DNA of 38,282 nucleotides from Streptobacillus felis (GTDB lineage Bacteria; Fusobacteriota; Fusobacteriia; Fusobacteriales; Leptotrichiaceae): NCBI RefSeq assembly GCF_001559775.1, contig NZ_LOHX01000300.1, positions 1 to 38,282 of the forward strand, read 5' to 3'. Shown piece by piece: positions 9,037 to 17,655 of this stretch (position 1 is its first letter; each line of letters starts with the position of its first letter). The notes under the pieces were generated by a model. It saw only the letters and a program-made list of their open reading frames with translations, ran no database searches and was not told where the DNA came from. The position numbers and the translations under genes were made by a program.

Positions 9037-10149
9037 ATGGAAGGTAATTTCAATAATAACTATAACGGTTATCAACAACAACAAGTATATATGAACAACA
9101 TGCAACACCAGGCAGTAAATGCAAATGTACAAGGTGCAAAAATAAGTATAATAGGTGTTGGAGGCGGTGGAGGAAATGCCGTTGACTACATGAAAGAATA
9201 TAATATTGAAGGTGTTCAATATATTGCTATAAATACAGATTTTCAAGATTTAGAAAAAAAAGCAGCAGATATTAAATTTTCTATAGGTACTTTAGGTGCA
9301 GGTGGAGATCCATCTGTAGCAAGAGCAGCTGCTGATGAAATGAGAAATGAAATTAAAAAAATTATTCAAGGTCAAGATATGATATTCATTACTGCTGGTA
9401 TGGGTGGAGGAACTGGAACAGGTGCATCTCCTATAGTTGCAGAAATTGCAAGAGAATTAAATATATTAACTATAGCTGTTGTTACGACTCCATTTAAGTT
9501 TGAAGGACCAAGAAGAAGAACTAATGCTGAAAATGGTATTAATGAACTTAAAAAACATGTTGATACTTTAATAGTAATACCTAATGACAAGTTATTAACA
9601 TATAAAACTTCTACTAATAAAGTTAGAAGTATGTTCTTAGCTCCAAATGAAGTATTATTTAGATCTGTTAAAGGTATAGCTGAAGTAATTACTAAAGAAG
9701 GGTTAATAAATATAGATTTCGCTGACGTTAAATATGTTATGAAAGATGCTGGGGAAGCTGTAGTTGGATTAGGTATAGCTGAACAAGGAAAAGAAGCATC
9801 AGTTGCAGTTAGAGAAGCTATAGAAAGCCCATTATTAGATAGAAATATTAAAGGTGCTAAGAAATTATTATTAAATATTACAATTTCACCAGAAGCTCCA
9901 TTTGAAGACTTCCACAAAATTGTTGATGAAGTTACAGCATATTCTGAAAATCCAGATTTAGATGTAATGTTAGGTGTAATGACAGATGAGTCTACTACAG
10001 ATACTAGAGTAACTATAGTTGCTACAGGATTTGATAATAAGATAGAATCAGTTGCATCAACTGTTGAAGTTATTAGAGAAAGTGAAAATCATACTGAAGA
10101 AAATAGTGTAAAAGAACAATCATTCGTATTTCCTAGATTTGATGACTAA
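9037..10149 (+). CDS. ftsZ: cell division protein FtsZ
   Basis: FtsZ is the tubulin-like GTPase that forms the Z ring. Residues about 1-34 are a low-complexity Asn/Gln/Tyr-rich extension (NFNNNYNGYQQQQ) before the core begins at AKISIIGVGGGGGNAVDYM. The GTP-binding loop GGGTGTGASP, the NADE-like and RRRTNAENGI segments and the T7-loop region (IDFADVKYVM) are intact. After the core (about residue 345) the linker is short, about 20 residues, before the C-terminal peptide VKEQSFVFPRFDD, a variant of the FtsA/SepF/ZipA-binding tail. GGAGG at a good distance supports the start. Confidence 0.97.
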   Translation: MEGNFNNNYNGYQQQQVYMNNMQHQAVNANVQGAKISIIGVGGGGGNAVDYMKEYNIEGVQYIAINTDFQDLEKKAADIKFSIGTLGAGGDPSVARAAADEMRNEIKKIIQGQDMIFITAGMGGGTGTGASPIVAEIARELNILTIAVVTTPFKFEGPRRRTNAENGINELKKHVDTLIVIPNDKLLTYKTSTNKVRSMFLAPNEVLFRSVKGIAEVITKEGLINIDFADVKYVMKDAGEAVVGLGIAEQGKEASVAVREAIESPLLDRNIKGAKKLLLNITISPEAPFEDFHKIVDEVTAYSENPDLDVMLGVMTDESTTDTRVTIVATGFDNKIESVASTVEVIRESENHTEENSVKEQSFVFPRFDD

Positions 10150-10165
10150 TTTATAGTAAAAAAAA

Positions 10166-10186
10166 TCCCTTATAAAGGGAGTTTTT
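10166..10186 (+). terminator. hairpin terminator after ftsZ
   Basis: TCCCTT (10166-10171) and AAGGGA (10175-10180) flank a 3-base loop and are followed by GTTTTT. The stem is short, so this is a modest terminator. Confidence 0.55.
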
Positions 10187-10255
10187 GAAAATATATAATG
10201 TTATTAGGACTTTACTTTGAAAACATTTTAACACAAATTTTAAAGTTTTAACTGA

Positions 10256-10591
10256 GATAAGAATAATAATCTTAAAAAAGCTAGAAATGCTCCTATTTCT
10301 TCTAGTGCATATTTTAATAAGCTTAGACCAGGAGATAGTGTAGATTTATCTAAAATTTCAAAATATGCCATAAATGATGTTGAAAACTCATTTATGAAGA
10401 AAAAAGTAAGTGGTGGAACTACAAATTGGGATAAGTCAATCACAGAAATATTGATGTCATTAGATGTTAGTTTTAATCCTATAAAGAATTTATCTTTAGG
10501 ATATCATTTTAGTGCACCATTAATATTTAATGGAAAAGATATACACGGATTCTACATAAGAAATGGGTTAAGTGCTACATTGAAGTTTTAG
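10256..10591 (+). pseudogene. 3' remnant of an outer-membrane beta-barrel gene
   Basis: The frame is open from 10256, just after a TGA, with no usable start codon until ATG 10394. It reads about 111 residues: a part with LRPGDSVDLSKISKYAINDV, then alternating strands (SLDVSFNPIKNLSLGYHF, GFYIRNGLSATLKF) ending in phenylalanine, the usual C-terminal signature of outer-membrane barrels recognised by the Bam complex. No signal peptide is present, and other frames upstream hold only short scraps. It looks like the end of a deleted porin or autotransporter gene. The exact family is unknown. Confidence 0.5.
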
Positions 10592-10616
10592 GTAGTATAA
10601 AATAGGAGGAGTAACT

Positions 10617-11057
10617 ATGAATGATAAATTAATAAAATTTTTAGTTGAAGCAAAAAAAGTTACATATGCTGGAAGTGGTGTAAAAACCACTCCTACAAGA
10701 TTTAAATCTAATGATTATGAATATATTCAAGATAATAAAATATATCATGATACATATTTTGGAGGATCAAACTTTATAGGTGAAGAAATAGTATATGTAA
10801 ATGAAATACCTTTTTGGGCAATGAACTATATAGGCCGTGTAACAGGAGATAATTTTAAAATTGATTTTCTAAAAGAAGCTTTAAAAAATACAAGTTTAGA
10901 AATGCCATATAGGGGTCCAGGTTCATTTAAAAAAGATGAATATGAATATATATGTGAAGTTAATGGTGATATTAATTGGTTTCAAGGAAAAGAAATAATA
11001 ATGTATAATAATGAAGAAATATATGAAAGTTTTTTTCATGGTGGATTAATAAAATAA
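10617..11057 (+). CDS. DUF5680 domain protein
   Basis: A 146-residue soluble protein consisting of one DUF5680-type domain. The pattern FLVEAKKVTYAGSG, YHDTYFGGSNFIGEEIVY, PFWAMNYIGRV, MPYRGPGSFKKDEYEY, WFQGKEII and FFHGG at the end matches the family as I recall it. In other bacteria this domain often sits behind an XRE helix-turn-helix in a single protein, but here it stands alone. Function unknown. A TAGGAGGAG ribosome-binding site precedes the start. It lies between the barrel remnant and the pyrimidine operon and appears to be a single gene. Confidence 0.7.
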   Translation: MNDKLIKFLVEAKKVTYAGSGVKTTPTRFKSNDYEYIQDNKIYHDTYFGGSNFIGEEIVYVNEIPFWAMNYIGRVTGDNFKIDFLKEALKNTSLEMPYRGPGSFKKDEYEYICEVNGDINWFQGKEIIMYNNEEIYESFFHGGLIK

Positions 11058-11066
11058 AATTTCCTC

Positions 11067-11095
11067 TTGAAAACTCCTTATCTTTATTGTATAAT
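11067..11095 (+). promoter_or_regulatory. pyrimidine operon promoter
   Basis: TTGAAA (11067-11072) and TATAAT (11090-11095) are 17 bases apart, 41 bases before pyrB. The leader is too short for a PyrR-type attenuator and I see no hairpin in it, so control is probably by the allosteric PyrI subunit or by promoter choice. Confidence 0.75.
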
Positions 11096-11136
11096 AATAA
11101 AAATGTTAAGGAATAAAAATTTTAGGAGGAATTAAT

Positions 11137-12078
11137 ATGACTGAAAAATTTTTAAAAGAGAAAAAATTTAGATCGCTGGTTACAGGAGATGATTTTACAG
11201 TTCCTGAATTAGTTGATTTATTAAATTTAGCAAGTGATATTTATAGAGAACCGAATAATTTTTCTAATTTATGTAATGGAAAAGTTTTAGGTTCTCTTTT
11301 TTTTGAGCCTTCAACAAGAACTAGACTTTCTTTTGAAGCTGCTATGGTAAGACTTGGAGGTTCATATATTAATATACCTGAACCTAAGGGTTCTAGTGTT
11401 ATGAAGGGTGAAAGCTTAGCTGATACTATAAGAACTGTTGCTGCATATGCAGATATTATAGCTATGAGACATCCTTTAGAAGGTTCAGCTGAAGTTGCAA
11501 GACAGAATTCATCAGTTCCATTTATTAATGCAGGTGATGGAGGACATCAACATCCTACACAAACACTTACAGATTTATTAACTATTAAAGAAACTAAACA
11601 TACTTTAGAAAATCTTACTATAGGTTTATGTGGTGACTTAAAATTTGGTAGAACTGTACATTCACTTGTAAAGACTATATCAAAATTCCCTAATAATAAG
11701 TTTATATTCATTTCTCCTGTAGAACTTGAAATCCCTGAATATATAAAAATGGATTTAAAGAAGAGAAATATAGAGTTTGTAGAAGTAAGAAATTTAGAAG
11801 ATATTATGGATAAATTAGACATACTTTACATGACTCGTGTTCAAAGAGAAAGATTCTTTAATGAAGCAGATTATATGAGACTTAAAGATACATATATTTT
11901 AGATAACAAAAAGTTAGAAAATGCAAAAGAAGACTTAATTATACTTCATCCACTTCCAAGGGTAAATGAAATAGCTGTAGAAGTAGATAAAGATCCTAGA
12001 GCTAAATATTTTGAACAAGTAAGATTTGGTATGATAGTTAGAATGGCACTAATATTAAGATTATTGGAGGTAAGATAA
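11137..12078 (+). CDS. pyrB: aspartate carbamoyltransferase catalytic subunit
   Basis: PyrB condenses carbamoyl phosphate with aspartate, the committed step of pyrimidine synthesis. The 313 residues carry the carbamoyl-phosphate loop [12 protein letters not shown] (about 56-67), [13 protein letters not shown] with the lysine of the 80s loop, the aspartate-side HPTQTLTDL, and HPLPRVNEI near the end. TAGGAGG lies just upstream. Its stop overlaps pyrI by one base, so the two subunits are made together; the presence of pyrI means the enzyme is the class B, dodecameric type with allosteric control. Confidence 0.96.
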   Translation: MTEKFLKEKKFRSLVTGDDFTVPELVDLLNLASDIYREPNNFSNLCNGKVLGSLFFEPSTRTRLSFEAAMVRLGGSYINIPEPKGSSVMKGESLADTIRTVAAYADIIAMRHPLEGSAEVARQNSSVPFINAGDGGHQHPTQTLTDLLTIKETKHTLENLTIGLCGDLKFGRTVHSLVKTISKFPNNKFIFISPVELEIPEYIKMDLKKRNIEFVEVRNLEDIMDKLDILYMTRVQRERFFNEADYMRLKDTYILDNKKLENAKEDLIILHPLPRVNEIAVEVDKDPRAKYFEQVRFGMIVRMALILRLLEVR

Positions 12079-12506
12079 TGTTAAATATAAATAGTATAAG
12101 TAAAGGTATAGTAATAGACCATATAAAAACTGGATTAGGTTATGAAATATTTAAATTATTAGAACTTGATAAAGCTAAATTTAGAGTTGCTTTAATTATG
12201 AATGCTGAGTCTAAGAAAAATGGTAAAAAAGATATGATAAAAATAGAAAATAATATAGATATAGACTTTTCTATTTTAGGATTAATAGATCCTAATGTAA
12301 CTGTAAATATTATAGAAAATGAAAATATAAAAGAAAAAATAAAAATAAAATTACCAGAAAAAGTTGAAGAATATATAAAATGTAAAAATCCTCGTTGCAT
12401 TACTATGCATGAGAATATTAAAAATGAATTTACATTAGTAGATGAAAAAGAAGGAACATATAAGTGTCATTATTGTGATCATTTTCAAACAGTTGGAGGT
12501 AAATAA
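12078..12506 (+). CDS. pyrI: aspartate carbamoyltransferase regulatory subunit
   Basis: PyrI binds nucleotide effectors and joins catalytic trimers. The 142-residue protein begins with the allosteric domain ([22 protein letters not shown]) and ends with the zinc domain, whose four cysteines are visible in CKNPRCI and YKCHYCDHF. It overlaps pyrB and pyrC by one base each (TAATG), indicating coupled translation and fixed stoichiometry. The length is slightly shorter than the 153 residues of the Escherichia coli protein. Confidence 0.95.
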   Translation: MLNINSISKGIVIDHIKTGLGYEIFKLLELDKAKFRVALIMNAESKKNGKKDMIKIENNIDIDFSILGLIDPNVTVNIIENENIKEKIKIKLPEKVEEYIKCKNPRCITMHENIKNEFTLVDEKEGTYKCHYCDHFQTVGGK

Positions 12507-13690
12507 TGCTTTTATTAAAAAATGCTAGAGTAGTAGATGCAAATACTGATGAAAAATTAGATATTTTAATAGAAAATGGTAAAATCAAAAAAGTTGAAAA
12601 AGAAATTAATTTAGAAAATGTTAAAGTAATAGATTTAAGTGAATATACTGTAATGCCAGCTTTTGTTGAAATGCATGCACATTTTAGAGATCCTGGATTT
12701 ACATATAAAGAAGATCTTTATACTGGTTCACTTGCAGCACTTCGTGGAGGATATACTACGGTTAATATGATGGCTAATACTAATCCTATAGTATCTACAC
12801 CAGAAGTTTATGAAGATATTATGAAAAGAGGAAGAGAACTAGATTTAATAGACTTATTTCAAGTAGTTTCAGTAACAGAAAATTTTGATGGTGTAAATTT
12901 AGTAGATTATTCTAAATTTGATACACCTACTCTTTCAGATGACGGTAAGGGGATTACTACTAGTTATGTCCTATATGAAGCATTAAAAAAAGCAAAGGAA
13001 CATAATAAATTAATATTAATACACGCTGAAGATGCCAATATTTCTAAAATTGATTATAGATTAGGTGAAGACTTAGAAACTATAAGAGATATAGAAATTG
13101 CAAAAGCACTTAATACTAGATTACATTTTTGCCATGTAAGTACAGTAGGATCTATAGAAGCTATAGAAAGAGCTAAAAAAGAAGGTTATCCAATTACATG
13201 TGAAGTAGCACCACATCATATTTCACTTTATGACTTAGAGTATAAAGTGCATCCACCTATTAGAAAAAAAGTTGATGTTGATAGATTAATTAAGGCTATA
13301 AAAGATGGTGTAGTTGATACTATAGCAACAGATCATGCTCCACATTCACCTGAAGACAAGGCAAAAGGAGCTCCAGGTATGGTTGGTTTAGAGAGTGCAT
13401 TTTGTATAAGTTATACAGTATTAGTTAAAGAAAATGGACTTGATATTAAGAGACTTTCAAGTTTAATGTCTAAATTTGGAGCAGAAACTTTAGGAGTAAA
13501 CAAAGGTTTAATAAAAGAAGGATACAATGCTGATTTAGTAGTAGTTGATTTAGATAAAAAAGTTAAAATTGAAGCAGAAAAATTAGTATCAAAAAGTAAA
13601 AATACACCATTTGATCAAAAAGAATTTTATGGTGAAATAAAAGCAACATTTAAAGATGGAATAATAAAATATGGAGAAGATAATTTATGA
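12506..13690 (+). CDS. pyrC: dihydroorotase
   Basis: Dihydroorotase cyclises carbamoyl aspartate. The 394-residue class I amidohydrolase shows the metal-binding HAHFRDPG near residue 55, MMANTNP, a histidine in [14 protein letters not shown] and EVAPHH, and the catalytic aspartate in [11 protein letters not shown]. The normally conserved lysine-carboxylate position is not obvious to me. It starts inside the pyrI stop and shares ATGA with pyrF. The N-terminal beta-sandwich ([20 protein letters not shown]) is typical of the class. Confidence 0.93.
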   Translation: MLLLKNARVVDANTDEKLDILIENGKIKKVEKEINLENVKVIDLSEYTVMPAFVEMHAHFRDPGFTYKEDLYTGSLAALRGGYTTVNMMANTNPIVSTPEVYEDIMKRGRELDLIDLFQVVSVTENFDGVNLVDYSKFDTPTLSDDGKGITTSYVLYEALKKAKEHNKLILIHAEDANISKIDYRLGEDLETIRDIEIAKALNTRLHFCHVSTVGSIEAIERAKKEGYPITCEVAPHHISLYDLEYKVHPPIRKKVDVDRLIKAIKDGVVDTIATDHAPHSPEDKAKGAPGMVGLESAFCISYTVLVKENGLDIKRLSSLMSKFGAETLGVNKGLIKEGYNADLVVVDLDKKVKIEAEKLVSKSKNTPFDQKEFYGEIKATFKDGIIKYGEDNL

Positions 13691-14541
13691 TAATAGATAA
13701 GTTATACGATGTTGTAAAAGAAAAAGGATTTGTATGTTTAGGACTTGATTCACATTTAGATTATGTACCTAAATATATTAAAGAAAAATATGAAAGTGTA
13801 GAAGATATACTTTTTAACTTCAATAAAGAGATTATAGATGCAACTAAAGACATTTGTGGAGTATACAAGCTACAAATTGCATATTATGAAGCAAATGGTA
13901 TAGAAGGTTTAAAAGCGTATATTAAAACTATGAAATATTTAAAAGAACTTGATTTAATATCTATAGGTGATATTAAAAGAGGAGATATAGCTGCAACAGC
14001 AAAAGAATATGCTAGAGCCCATTTTGAAGGTGAGTTTGAAGCAGATTTCATTACTATAAATCCATATATGGGTCTTGATACCATTGAAGCATATTTACCT
14101 TATTTAGAAAAAGGAAATAAAGGTATATTTGTACTACTTAGAACATCTAATCCTGGTGCAAAGGATGTAGAATGCTTAATTACAGATGGTGAAGAACTTT
14201 TCTATAATCTAGGAGATAGATTAAAAGAAATAGGAGAAAAATATATAGGTAAATGTGGATATAGTCCTTTAGGATTAGTGGTAGGGTCTACTCATAGTGA
14301 AGAAGCTATAAAAATTAGAGAAAGATTTAATAATTCATTCTTCCTATTACCAGGTTATGGAGCACAAGGTGGGAAGGCAGAAAATGTAAGAAAATATTTA
14401 AATGACTTTAATGGTGGTGTAGTTAATTCTTCAAGAGGTATTATCACTAACTATACTAAGTATGAAGATGGTGAAGAGAAGTTTAGGGAATATACAAGAG
14501 AAGCTGTAATAAAAATGTTAGAAGATATTAGAGGTGTATAA
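13687..14541 (+). CDS. pyrF: orotidine 5'-phosphate decarboxylase
   Basis: PyrF decarboxylates OMP to UMP, the last step. At 284 residues it is the longer type 2 form. The N-terminal [14 protein letters not shown] and the active-site motif [15 protein letters not shown] (Asp-Lys-Asp tetrad region) are present; [11 protein letters not shown] and the phosphate-binding [10 protein letters not shown] follow. It overlaps pyrC by four bases (ATGA) and is two bases from pyrE, so it lies firmly within the operon. Confidence 0.94.
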   Translation: MIIDKLYDVVKEKGFVCLGLDSHLDYVPKYIKEKYESVEDILFNFNKEIIDATKDICGVYKLQIAYYEANGIEGLKAYIKTMKYLKELDLISIGDIKRGDIAATAKEYARAHFEGEFEADFITINPYMGLDTIEAYLPYLEKGNKGIFVLLRTSNPGAKDVECLITDGEELFYNLGDRLKEIGEKYIGKCGYSPLGLVVGSTHSEEAIKIRERFNNSFFLLPGYGAQGGKAENVRKYLNDFNGGVVNSSRGIITNYTKYEDGEEKFREYTREAVIKMLEDIRGV

Positions 14542-14543
14542 TA

Positions 14544-15128
14544 ATGAGTGAAAAAGTTGTATTAGAATTATTAAAAGAAAGTGAAGCTTTACTTGAAGGA
14601 CATTTTTTATTATCTTCAGGTAGACATAGTGACAGATATGTTCAATGTGCAAAAGTTACTATGTATCCAGATAGAGCTGAAAAAATATGTGAAATAATTA
14701 AAGAAAAATTAGATAAGGATAATGTAAAAGTAGATGCAGTAGTAGGTCCTGCTATGGGTGGTATAGTAATAAGTTATGAACTTGGTAGAGTTATTAAAGC
14801 AAGATGTATGTTTACAGAAAGAGAAAATGATTTAATGACATTAAGAAGAGGATTTTTTGTTAATCCTGGAGAAAAAATATTAATAGTTGAAGATGTAGTT
14901 ACAACAGGTAAATCATCACTTGAAACTATAAAGGTCTTAGAGGAGTTAGGAGCTGAAGTGGTAGGTATAGCATCAATAGTTGATAGAACAGGAGATAATA
15001 TTAAACTGGATTACCCTCTATATTCAGCTATAAAATTAGAGGTAAAAAGTTATGAAAATCATAGCTGTCCAATATGTGAAGAAGGTAAATTACCTTTAGT
15101 AAAACCAGGTAGTAGAAAAAAAATTTAA
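14544..15128 (+). CDS. pyrE: orotate phosphoribosyltransferase
   Basis: PyrE joins orotate to PRPP to give OMP. The 194 residues include LLSSGRHSDRYVQCAK near the N terminus, GPAMGGIVISYELGR, the flexible-loop ERENDLMTLRRGF, and the PRPP-binding VEDVVTTGKSSLET. The C-terminal extension CPICEEGKLPLVKPGSRK, with two cysteines, is typical of the longer PyrE class found in Gram-positive, archaeal and fusobacterial genomes. It ends the operon. No hairpin terminator is visible downstream. Confidence 0.95.
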   Translation: MSEKVVLELLKESEALLEGHFLLSSGRHSDRYVQCAKVTMYPDRAEKICEIIKEKLDKDNVKVDAVVGPAMGGIVISYELGRVIKARCMFTERENDLMTLRRGFFVNPGEKILIVEDVVTTGKSSLETIKVLEELGAEVVGIASIVDRTGDNIKLDYPLYSAIKLEVKSYENHSCPICEEGKLPLVKPGSRKKI

Positions 15129-15166
15129 ATATGTAAAATTTTGCTAAAAAATACAATAAAAATATA

Positions 15167-15195
15167 TTGACATGTATAGTAAAATATAGTATTAT
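15167..15195 (+). promoter_or_regulatory. promoter of the C39-like peptidase gene
   Basis: TTGACA (15167-15172) and TATTAT (15190-15195) with 17-base spacing, 35 bases before the TTG start. Confidence 0.75.
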
Positions 15196-15230
15196 TAATT
15201 CAATTTATAATAATAGGAGGTACAACAGAA

Positions 15231-16172
15231 TTGAACAAAAAAATTTTTAAAACATTATTATGTTTGGGATTATTAACATCAGTATTTGCTGTTACAAATT
15301 ATGCACAAAACAACACTAATGCAGAAGAAAGATATATAATTGGTGTAGACAATGATGAAAATACTGGTGCAGATAGTTATGGAAGAGCTGGAGATAACAA
15401 AGAATCAAGATTCTATAAAAATCCAGATTATTTCAACTTAAAAAATGATGATACATTAGTTATCATAGAGAAGTTTAAAACAATGCAACAAACTACAGAG
15501 TGGTCTTGTGGTAATGTTACTGCTTTAATGGTTTTAGAAAACATGGGTATTAAGAATGAATTTACAGAAATGGCTATAGCTGAGTCTATGAAGTCTTCAA
15601 CAGATTTAGATACACCTAATGCTAAACCAGGAAGTGCAGATAATTTCGGAGAATTTGGGACAGACGTAGAACAAATGTTTGAATTTTTTAGTGCAGTTAA
15701 AGGTGTAAAGGTTTATGAAACTAACTATATAAGTGATCCTAAGACAGAAGATCTTTATTCAAATAAAGATCTAGTACCAGAAGCTGATTTTGGGAATATT
15801 AAGAGAAAATTCCATAATGTAAGTCTTTATGCAAGTGAAAATGACCCTAATACAGATAAATGGGTAGAAGATGCAAAAGATTCATATTTCGTAAAATGGT
15901 TAACAGGACATTTAAAAGAAAATAGACCTATAATGGTTGAATGGGTAGACTGGAATGGTCACTGGCAAGCTATAATAGGATATGATAATAATGGGACTCC
16001 AGGAATAGGAGATGACACATTAATATTTGCAGATCCTTATGATACAAGTGATCATATGCAAGATGGATACTATGTATATCCTCTTGAAAGATGGTTCTAC
16101 ATGTGGCATGATAGAAGTATTGCTAAAAAACCATTACAATTGCAACCTTACATAGTTGTAGGAAAAGAATAA
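15231..16172 (+). CDS. exported C39-like cysteine peptidase
   Basis: A 313-residue protein starting at TTG, supported by AGGAGG at 15215-15220. Residues 1-25 are a signal peptide (KKIFKTLLCLGLLTSVFAVT, likely cleaved after NYA). The rest resembles the peptidase C39-like family: Cys93 in TTEWSCGNVTALM, His244 in WNGHWQAIIGYD and Asp268 in FADPYD make a plausible catalytic triad. An acidic insertion (about 120-215) separates Cys from His. No propeptide-processing or ABC transporter gene is nearby, so it is more likely a free periplasmic or surface protease than a bacteriocin exporter. Substrate unknown. It is a single-gene unit with its own promoter and terminator. Confidence 0.75.
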   Translation: MNKKIFKTLLCLGLLTSVFAVTNYAQNNTNAEERYIIGVDNDENTGADSYGRAGDNKESRFYKNPDYFNLKNDDTLVIIEKFKTMQQTTEWSCGNVTALMVLENMGIKNEFTEMAIAESMKSSTDLDTPNAKPGSADNFGEFGTDVEQMFEFFSAVKGVKVYETNYISDPKTEDLYSNKDLVPEADFGNIKRKFHNVSLYASENDPNTDKWVEDAKDSYFVKWLTGHLKENRPIMVEWVDWNGHWQAIIGYDNNGTPGIGDDTLIFADPYDTSDHMQDGYYVYPLERWFYMWHDRSIAKKPLQLQPYIVVGKE

Positions 16173-16185
16173 TAGATAAATATAT

Positions 16186-16218
16186 AGAAACTTTCAGGAA
16201 ACTGAAAGTTTCTTCTAG
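16186..16218 (+). terminator. terminator after the C39-like gene
   Basis: A 12-bp perfect stem, AGAAACTTTCAG (16186-16197) with CTGAAAGTTTCT (16202-16213), GAAA loop, followed by a T-rich stretch. Confidence 0.8.
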
Positions 16219-16246
16219 TTTAAAATAAAGAAAAAAATGGTATAAT
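16219..16246 (+). promoter_or_regulatory. promoter of the DUF4153 gene
   Basis: TATAAT at 16241-16246 is preceded by TGG, making an extended -10. The -35 (TTTAAA, 16219-16224) is weak. Confidence 0.6.
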
Positions 16247-16267
16247 ATTAATAAAAAAAGGAGTTAT

Positions 16268-17629
16268 ATGAATAAGATATTAAATAAGTTAAAAGGATTA
16301 ATAAACTATCCTGTAACAGCAATGTGGTCATTAGCTTTAATAATTTACATAAATACATTTAATGAAGAGAGTACCCTATTGTCTTTTATATTTATTGGAT
16401 TAATAGCTACAGGACTTGGATATACAATATTTGAGAATCAAAAGTATATACACTTAAAAGTATTTGCTGTATCATCTTTTTATTCTTTAATATCATATTT
16501 GATAATAGGAGTAAATAAATTTAATGTAAGAAACCAAAAAATGATAGTAGGAATTATTGGTGTTATGCTATTTATATTTTTTGCTAAATTGCTTAGAGAG
16601 GGTTTGAATTTTAATAATATTTTTGTAAATTTTATCATTCATTTAGGATTAGGTGTATTTTCAACTTTACTATATGCCATTTTGGTATTTGTAATAAATG
16701 AATTGTTTAATATAAATATAAAGATGGATATAGTTATATCTATTTGGATAGTAATATTTACTGTAATTTTTAGTTTATTTTTTTCAACTAGAAAAAAAAT
16801 AGAATCGAAAATATTAAATAATATTTTTTCAGCTTTTGTAATAGCATTTTTAGTAATATTATATATGGGACTATTTTCAAAGGAACAAAGTTTAATCATG
16901 CATTTAATATTATGGCTTGGATATTTAATGGCAGGTCTTAATACAGTAATAAAGAAAAAATATGTATCTATATTAACTATACCTTTAGTAATATATATGA
17001 TATATATTTCAATAAAACAAATTAGTATTTATGATGTTACAGAGAATAGATACTTTATACTAACATTTGGTATATTCCTATTATGTGTTTTATTATTACA
17101 ATTAATTAATGACATAGAAACAGTCAATTACTCTAAGGCATTTGCTTTGTTTATAGCTATGGTTTTCTTTTTTCCATATATAAATGCATTTGATTTGACT
17201 GAAAGAAGAATGATAAACAATTTTAAAAGGCTGTATGCTTTAGAAAATATAAATGAAAAAGATAAATATAGTTTAAATTCATATTACTACTATTTAAAAT
17301 ATAGGGATATTGAATTTGATGAGTTAAATAAATATGCTGTAGAAGAAGAAAAATTAATTGACAATAATCTTTATGAAACCTACTATTATGGACCTGGAAA
17401 TGTTAAAAAGGATATGGGGCCTTTAAAGTATATTCAAGATGATGTAAATGACCAAAAAGAATATATAGTAAATATTAAAGGTAGGGATGTAAATATATTA
17501 GAATTGATAGAAAAAGAAAAATTTGAAAATGACACATTTATTATTTACCCTATAAGATATAGTATAGATAAGAATAAGGTAAATAATAATTATTTTGGAA
17601 ATTTTGAAATACTTATAGAAGAAAAATAA
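16268..17629 (+). CDS. DUF4153-type polytopic membrane protein
   Basis: A 453-residue integral membrane protein. I count about ten to eleven hydrophobic segments in residues 15-300, then a charged, tyrosine-rich C-terminal domain (about 305-453) containing FDLTERRMINNFKRL and YYYYLKYRD. This layout and the INAFDLTERR-like motif resemble the DUF4153 family, whose function is unknown. It is a single gene with its own promoter and ends in a bidirectional terminator. Family call from memory. Confidence 0.6.
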   Translation: MNKILNKLKGLINYPVTAMWSLALIIYINTFNEESTLLSFIFIGLIATGLGYTIFENQKYIHLKVFAVSSFYSLISYLIIGVNKFNVRNQKMIVGIIGVMLFIFFAKLLREGLNFNNIFVNFIIHLGLGVFSTLLYAILVFVINELFNINIKMDIVISIWIVIFTVIFSLFFSTRKKIESKILNNIFSAFVIAFLVILYMGLFSKEQSLIMHLILWLGYLMAGLNTVIKKKYVSILTIPLVIYMIYISIKQISIYDVTENRYFILTFGIFLLCVLLLQLINDIETVNYSKAFALFIAMVFFFPYINAFDLTERRMINNFKRLYALENINEKDKYSLNSYYYYLKYRDIEFDELNKYAVEEEKLIDNNLYETYYYGPGNVKKDMGPLKYIQDDVNDQKEYIVNIKGRDVNILELIEKEKFENDTFIIYPIRYSIDKNKVNNNYFGNFEILIEEK

Positions 17630-17655
17630 CTCGGAAAAATCCGAGTTATTTTTTC
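17623..17655. terminator. bidirectional terminator between convergent genes
   Basis: AAAATAACTCGGA (17623-17635) and TCCGAGTTATTTT (17640-17652) form a 13-bp perfect stem with an AAAA loop. Both convergent genes have their stop codons inside it (17627-17629 plus strand, 17646-17648 minus strand), and T runs exist on both sides. Confidence 0.9.

Noticed and set aside
9069-9077. DnaA-box-like TTATCAACA
   Set aside because: A single imperfect copy inside the ftsZ coding region; no cluster and no dnaA, so not an origin.
9372-9917. 181-codon open frame on the minus strand
   Set aside because: It is the antisense shadow of ftsZ, with no ribosome-binding site and no protein-like motif.
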